The notes under the pieces: generated by a model
The model's database searches: none
Told to the model about the DNA's origin: nothing
What the model saw: the letters and a program-made list of their open reading frames with translations, nothing else
Source of the DNA: Burkholderiales bacterium
GTDB lineage: Bacteria; Pseudomonadota; Gammaproteobacteria; Burkholderiales; SG8-39
DNA: 9,439 nt
Assembly: GCA_919902965.1 (NCBI GenBank)
Contig: CAKKSJ010000255.1
Location: 1-9,439 of the forward strand
Reading direction: 5' to 3'
In this document: positions 5,596 through 9,439 of the stretch, one piece after another
Layout of the letters: every line of letters starts with the position of its first letter
Position numbering within the stretch: position 1 is the first letter of the stretch
Program-made: the position numbers and the translations under genes

Positions 5596-8500
5596 TTCTT
5601 CACCCCGGCGACGAAAGCGAGCCAGGTCTTGCGCACGCTGTCCATGCCCGGCAGCGCTGATACCGCAGCCACTTGCGGCGACGACTGCTGCGCCTCGTCT
5701 GCGCCGGCCTTGTAGACGCGCACGCGCACGTCGTACCAGCCGGCCTGTCCGGTAACCGGATCCGAATTCGAAATGCGCGCATCACCCGGGGAGACCGCGC
5801 CGCCCGCCGCGCTTGCCGGAGGCGAGGGATGGGGCAACTCGTCGCTGATCAGGTGATTGAGCAGAAAACCAAGCTCGGCTTCGTTGGCGCCGGGCGCCAG
5901 GTTCCACGCGCCGGCCGCCTTGCCGATTGCATTCCAGGTCCACACCGTCCCCGGCTCCACGGCTTCGGAATAGCGCGCCATGCAGCGCACCTTGCCCCAC
6001 ATCGATTCGACCCAGATCCAGTCGTCGTCCGCAATTCCCTGCGCGCGCGCCATGGCCGGATTGACGAACAGATAGTTGTGCGAGTGAATCTGGCGCAGCC
6101 AGGCGTTCTGCGAATCCCAGGAGTGGTACATGGCCATCGGGCGCTGGGTAATCGCGTTCAAGGGATACTTGTGCGCGTCGTTCGCCTGCGCTTCCAGTGG
6201 CTCGTAGTAAAACGGCAGCGGGTCGAAATACGTTTCGATGCGCTTTGCCAGATGCGCCGGCGGACGCCGCTTCGCCGGCCCCCTGCCCTGGGCCGCCATG
6301 CGGAATTTCTGCAGCACCTCGGAATAGATCTGAATGACAATGGGATCGGCGTGGCGGCGCAGTCGCGCCCGCTGCGCCCACTCGTGATAGCCCTTGTTCC
6401 AGTTGCGCATGTACTGGTAGGACGGCGGCAGCTTGTACTGGAACACGCAATTGTTCTTGGCGTACATCTCCCACTGGCGCGGATTGGGCTCGCCCTGCAT
6501 GAACTTCTCCCCGCCCTTGCCGCGCCAGCCCGCAAGAAAGCCGATGCCCGAACCGGCTTCGGTCTCGTAGTTGGTGATGAAATCCGGGTAGTCGCGGTAC
6601 TTGCGGCTGCCGTCGGCGTTGACGAAGGCGGGGAGTTTCAGCCGGCTGGCGAGTTCGATCAGCACTTCCTGGAAGGGCTTGCACTGGCCGGTCGGCGGCA
6701 GCACCGGCACGCGCACCGAGTCCACCGGGCCTTCGAACTCCGAAATCGGCCGGTCGAGCATGGACATGACGTCGTGGCGCTCGAGGTAAGTGGTATCGGG
6801 CAGGATCAGGTCGGCGAACGCGGTCGTTTCCGACTGGAAGGCATCGCACACGACAATGAAGGGGATCTTGTATTCCCCGCCCTCATCCTTGTCGTTAAGC
6901 ATATTGCGCACTTGCATGGTGTTCATGCTCGAGTTCCACGCCATATTGGCCATGAAGAACATAAGCGTGTCGATGCGATAGGGATCGCCGCGCCAGGCGT
7001 TGGTGATGACGTTGTGCATCAGGCCGTGCACCGACAGCGGGTATTCCCAGGAAAAAGCCCTGTCGATACGCACGGGCTTGTTGTCGGCGTCGATGAACAG
7101 ATCGTCGGGCGTTCCGGGCCAGCCGAGCGCAAGCCCGGCGAGCGGCGTATCGGGCAGCACGCCTTCAGGCCCCTTGGGGGTCTTGGCCATAGGCGGAATG
7201 CCGCGCGGGAACGGCGCCTTGTGGCGGAAGCCCCCCGGACGGTCGATGGTCCCGAGGATGCTCATCAGGACGGCGAGAGCGCGTATGGTCTGAAAGCCGT
7301 TGGAGTGCGCCGCGAGGCCGCGCATCGCGTGAAACGACACCGGATTGCCGGTGACACTCTCGTGCTCGGTGCCCCAGCTGTCGGTCCAGGCGATCGGCAG
7401 TTCGATTTTCTGGTCGCGCGCGGTCACGCCCATTTCGTGCGCCAGGCGCCGGATGGTCGCTGCCGGTATGCCGGTAATGCCCTCGGCCCACTCCGGCGTG
7501 TAGTCTTTTACCCGCTCGAGCAGCAACTGGAACGCCGGCTTCACCGGCGTGCCGTCGGGAAGCGTGAATTCTCCCAGCAATGAAGGATCGGCCTCGGGCT
7601 GATGGCAGGGCGCGGGCGCATCGTTCAGGCGGTTCCACCACAGCATATTGCGCGGGTATTCGGGGATCTCCTCGTGGCGGCTCATATCGCGCACCGGCAT
7701 GCCCTGCGTCTCGGACTGCGGATCGAGGTTGATCAGATAGCCGGCATTGGTATAGCGCGCGAGGAACTCGCGGTCGTACAGCCCGGTGTGGATGATTTCG
7801 TGCGTCAGCGCGAGCAGCAGCGCGCCATCTGTGCCGGGCTTGATCGGCACCCATTCGTCGGCTATGGCCGAATAGCCGGTGCGCACTGGGTTGATGGAAA
7901 TGAAGCGCCCGCCCGAGCGTTTGAATTTTGAGATCGCCATTTTGAGCGGGTTCGAATGATGGTCCTCGGCCGTGCCTATCATCACGAACAGCCTGGAGCG
8001 CTCCAGATCCGGGCCGCCGAATTCCCAGAACGAACCGCCCAAGGTGTAAATCATGCCTGCTGCCATATTTACGGAGCAAAAACCCCCGTGGGCCGCGTAG
8101 TTGGGCGTGCCGTACTGACGCGCGAACAGGCCGGTAAGCGCCTGCATCTGATCGCGCCCGGTAAACAGGGCGAACTTTTTCGGGTCGGTGGAGCGGATTT
8201 TTGCGAGACGCTCCTGCAGTATCCCGAAGGTTTCGTCCCAGCTGATTTCCACGAACTGGTTGTCGCCGCGCGCTGTACCGGGTTTGCGCGCGAGCGGCTT
8301 GGTCAGGCGCGCCGGCGAATACTGCTTCATGATGCCCGAGGAACCTTTGGCGCAGATGACGCCTTGGTTGAGCGGGTGCCCCGGATTGCCGTCGATGTAG
8401 CGCAGCTGTCCGTCGCGCAAATGCACGCGTATGCCGCAGCGGCATGCGCACATATAGCAAGTGGTATGCTTGACTTCAGTGTTCGCGGACGCAGTGTGTG

Positions 8501-8597
8501 CGAACGACGGGGCTGGCGCTGTCTGTTTCACGGTGGCGGACGTCAAATGTGCGCGCTCGACAAAGCGCGCTACTTTATAGTAAGGTTTTTGCGGCAC
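5592..8597 (-). CDS. soeA: SoeA, molybdopterin catalytic subunit of cytoplasmic sulfite dehydrogenase
   Basis: This is a 1001-residue member of the DMSO reductase/CISM family, normal to slightly long for SoeA. An N-terminal [4Fe-4S] domain carries C47xxC50xxxC54 (TTCYMCACRCGIRVHL) and C82 (GVICAKGSSG). The molybdopterin domain follows, with C174 in HGGFCSVNMAAGM as the candidate Mo ligand, and a C-terminal dinucleotide-binding domain at about 815-905 (HSWDSQNAWLRQIHSHNYLF). No twin-arginine signal is present, so it stays in the cytoplasm; this, the DmsC-like anchor and the sulfur gene context favour SoeA over the Tat-exported PhsA/PsrA polysulfide or thiosulfate reductases. Reaction: sulfite to sulfate with electrons passed via SoeB and SoeC to quinone. 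The longest frame begins at a GTG (8597), with in-frame stops just upstream. A GAGG lies about 17 nt away, too far for a normal start, so the true start may differ (GTG at 8531 also possible). Residues 922-939 form an unusual Pro/Ala/Gly linker. Confidence 0.93.
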   Translation of the reverse strand: MPQKPYYKVARFVERAHLTSATVKQTAPAPSFAHTASANTEVKHTTCYMCACRCGIRVHLRDGQLRYIDGNPGHPLNQGVICAKGSSGIMKQYSPARLTKPLARKPGTARGDNQFVEISWDETFGILQERLAKIRSTDPKKFALFTGRDQMQALTGLFARQYGTPNYAAHGGFCSVNMAAGMIYTLGGSFWEFGGPDLERSRLFVMIGTAEDHHSNPLKMAISKFKRSGGRFISINPVRTGYSAIADEWVPIKPGTDGALLLALTHEIIHTGLYDREFLARYTNAGYLINLDPQSETQGMPVRDMSRHEEIPEYPRNMLWWNRLNDAPAPCHQPEADPSLLGEFTLPDGTPVKPAFQLLLERVKDYTPEWAEGITGIPAATIRRLAHEMGVTARDQKIELPIAWTDSWGTEHESVTGNPVSFHAMRGLAAHSNGFQTIRALAVLMSILGTIDRPGGFRHKAPFPRGIPPMAKTPKGPEGVLPDTPLAGLALGWPGTPDDLFIDADNKPVRIDRAFSWEYPLSVHGLMHNVITNAWRGDPYRIDTLMFFMANMAWNSSMNTMQVRNMLNDKDEGGEYKIPFIVVCDAFQSETTAFADLILPDTTYLERHDVMSMLDRPISEFEGPVDSVRVPVLPPTGQCKPFQEVLIELASRLKLPAFVNADGSRKYRDYPDFITNYETEAGSGIGFLAGWRGKGGEKFMQGEPNPRQWEMYAKNNCVFQYKLPPSYQYMRNWNKGYHEWAQRARLRRHADPIVIQIYSEVLQKFRMAAQGRGPAKRRPPAHLAKRIETYFDPLPFYYEPLEAQANDAHKYPLNAITQRPMAMYHSWDSQNAWLRQIHSHNYLFVNPAMARAQGIADDDWIWVESMWGKVRCMARYSEAVEPGTVWTWNAIGKAAGAWNLAPGANEAELGFLLNHLISDELPHPSPPASAAGGAVSPGDARISNSDPVTGQAGWYDVRVRVYKAGADEAQQSSPQVAAVSALPGMDSVRKTWLAFVAGVKK

Positions 8598-8616
8598 AAG
8601 CTGGGAATTCTAATTT

Positions 8617-8652
8617 CCTCATAAGCAGCGGTAATTGTCCTTACTTATGAGG
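8617..8652. promoter_or_regulatory. Perfect 9-bp dyad in the soeA divergent region, candidate operator
   Basis: CCTCATAAG (8617-8625) is the exact reverse complement of CTTATGAGG (8644-8652), with an 18-nt spacer. Arm centres are 27 bp apart. It fills most of the 56-bp space between the soeA GTG and the ATG of the divergent gene, which is also locally AT-rich. Each arm ends in GAGG reading toward its own gene. It could bind a dimeric regulator, fold in the leader RNAs, or be a coincidence of two leader sequences; the first is my preference. Confidence 0.5.
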
Positions 8653-8653
8653 C

Positions 8654-9082
8654 ATGATAAGCTGCTGTTTATTTTACATTTGCCTTGACTATCCCCTGAA
8701 TGACGCCAGCCAGACACTCCCCGATTTCGATTCTGCAGAGCGCTGGGTGATCGAATCGGCGCTGAAAGAGCGCTACGGCCATATCGTGCCCATCGAGCTT
8801 GCCGATAGCGAACTGAAACTCGACCCTGGCTCGCCCCTGCTCAGCGTCTGTCCGACGGTCTACTGGAGCGAACGAGGCTGCAATTTTCTGATTTTCAAGA
8901 CCGGCCCAGACCGCTACCGCAGCCAGTTTTTCTATAACGATGAAGAACACTACGGTACCGGCCGCGCCGAATACGAGGAACTGGCCGAATGCGTGGGCCT
9001 GCTGCTGCAGTTGCAGGCCGATCACGAAAAGCAGCGACTAGGCGTGCAAACCGGCATGACCGCTGACCAGATAAAGCAGTGA
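8654..9082 (+). CDS. Uncharacterised small acidic protein divergent from soeA
   Basis: I do not recognise this 142-residue protein. It has an even composition and a folded-looking pattern: a helix DFDSAERWVIESALKERYG (24-42), strands around IVPIELADSELKL, LLSVCPTVYW and GCNFLIFKTG, a segment DRYRSQFFYNDEEHYGTGRA (86-105), and a C-terminal helix EYEELAECVGLLLQLQADHE (106-125). Codon use matches the neighbours. No signal peptide is certain. The start is uncertain: the ATG at 8654 has GAGG only 1 nt away and gives an odd Cys/Phe-rich leader (MISCCLFYICLDYPL); conserved-looking sequence starts only after residue 15, where the only other initiator is a CTG (8696). It is paired with the next gene (7-nt gap). 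Its place opposite soeA hints at a link with sulfite oxidation, but nothing in the sequence shows it. Confidence 0.75.
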   Translation: MISCCLFYICLDYPLNDASQTLPDFDSAERWVIESALKERYGHIVPIELADSELKLDPGSPLLSVCPTVYWSERGCNFLIFKTGPDRYRSQFFYNDEEHYGTGRAEYEELAECVGLLLQLQADHEKQRLGVQTGMTADQIKQ

Positions 9083-9089
9083 AGCAGCG

Positions 9090-9311
9090 ATGACTCTGGA
9101 GAAAGCGAAAAAACTGCTCGCGGTGCAGGCCGACTTCGGTGGTTTTTACAATGCCAACGGCGCCAAGCTGATACTGGCGGAAGTGCAGCGCGAGCACGGC
9201 CAGATCGCAGTCGATGCGCTTATCGGCGAACTCGAACTGGAGCGTATTTTCGGCTTCCTGCCGGGCACTGTGTTCGACGGCAGCCTGCTGGTGAAAAGTA
9301 AGTTCGGCTGA
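9090..9311 (+). CDS. Uncharacterised 73-residue protein
   Basis: This small soluble protein begins at an ATG 7 nt after the preceding stop, so the two genes form a pair and are probably cotranslated; the Shine-Dalgarno is weak. It reads as mainly helical: TLEKAKKLLAVQADFGGFYN (2-21), NGAKLILAEVQREHGQIAVD (23-42), then LIGELELERIFGFLPGT (44-60). The middle, KLILAEVQREHG followed by A.D.LI.EL.LE..FG..PGT, resembles short conserved hypothetical proteins I have a vague memory of from betaproteobacteria, but I cannot name a family or function. It contains no cysteine and no obvious DNA- or metal-binding motif. The gene is credible from codon pattern, compactness and spacing. Confidence 0.7.
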   Translation: MTLEKAKKLLAVQADFGGFYNANGAKLILAEVQREHGQIAVDALIGELELERIFGFLPGTVFDGSLLVKSKFG

Positions 9312-9396
9312 AAAGACCGAACCTGCGCGCTGCACCACGAAGCAAGTCCTCCTGGGGGACGCGCGCCGGCCGCGGTAATGGGTTTTGCCAAAGATC

Positions 9397-9439
9397 GTCA
9401 ATCGCACACGGATACGTTTTTTATCCGTGTGCAATTGAC
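9397..9439. repeat. 18-bp inverted repeat at the right edge of the window
   Basis: Arms 9397-9414 and 9422-9439 pair at 17 of 18 positions, the single mismatch being a C opposite an A, around a 7-nt loop CGTTTTT. The arms are much less GC-rich than the surrounding genes. It begins 85 nt after the stop at 9311. With the window ending on the last paired base I cannot see whether a U-tract or a longer repeat follows. It may be a terminator for the two small genes, a terminator for a gene from the right, or the end of a small repeat element. Confidence 0.6.

Noticed and set aside
5673..7583. Plus-strand open frame of 636 codons opposite soeA
   Set aside because: It is antisense to the clear molybdopterin gene; the product is His/Arg/Gly/Val-rich with no domain, as expected for the shadow of a GC-rich gene.
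5592..8597. Polysulfide or thiosulfate reductase (PsrA/PhsA) as the identity of the molybdoenzyme
   Set aside because: No Tat signal, DmsC-like anchor rather than NrfD-like, and oxidative sulfur neighbours favour SoeA, though a phylogeny would be needed to exclude a cytoplasmic sulfur reductase.
8895..9434. Minus-strand 179-codon frame opposite the two small genes
   Set aside because: Low-plausibility Arg-rich composition; it runs through both plus-strand genes and the terminal inverted repeat.

Overview
The window looks like a chromosomal stretch of a GC-rich, sulfur-oxidising proteobacterium, most likely a betaproteobacterium of the Thiobacillus/Sulfuricella/Sulfuritalea kind. That placement is an inference from protein style, codon use and gene content; no rRNA or other taxonomic marker is present. 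I see no tRNA, rRNA, CRISPR array, transposase or integrase.

Layout, left to right. A minus-strand gene runs off the left edge (1-528); its visible part has an N-terminal helix-turn-helix-like segment and a coiled-coil-prone middle. Divergent from it is a small AhpD-like carboxymuconolactone decarboxylase family protein (608-952), followed by a strong GC hairpin. From 1018 to 8597 everything reads on the minus strand and forms a sulfur-oxidation block. In transcription order it is soeA, soeB, soeC, then a 266-bp gap, then dsrE2-like, tusA-like, an SQR-like flavoprotein, and a DUF1641 protein. The soe genes are tightly coupled (ATGA overlap, then a 5-nt gap). The downstream four genes are spaced 22, 37 and 12 nt apart with good Shine-Dalgarno sites, so there are probably two transcription units or one long operon with an internal promoter. 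Divergent from soeA are two small plus-strand genes of unknown function (8654-9082 and 9090-9311). The window ends on an 18-bp inverted repeat.

How the genes may work together (inference from known families): the SQR-like flavoprotein would oxidise sulfide or a related sulfur species at the membrane and pass electrons to quinone. DsrE2 and TusA would carry the resulting sulfane sulfur in the cytoplasm as persulfide. SoeABC, whose catalytic subunit has no Tat signal and is therefore cytoplasmic, would oxidise sulfite to sulfate and also feed the quinone pool. The enzyme that turns carrier-bound sulfur into sulfite (rDsr or sHdr) is not in this window. The DUF1641 protein has three 60-residue tandem repeats and is the least understood member of the block.

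The points most worth a second look are the repeat-built DUF1641 protein in an SQR/TusA/DsrE2 setting, the perfect 9-bp dyad in the soeA divergent promoter region, the two unknown small genes next to soeA, and the terminal inverted repeat.
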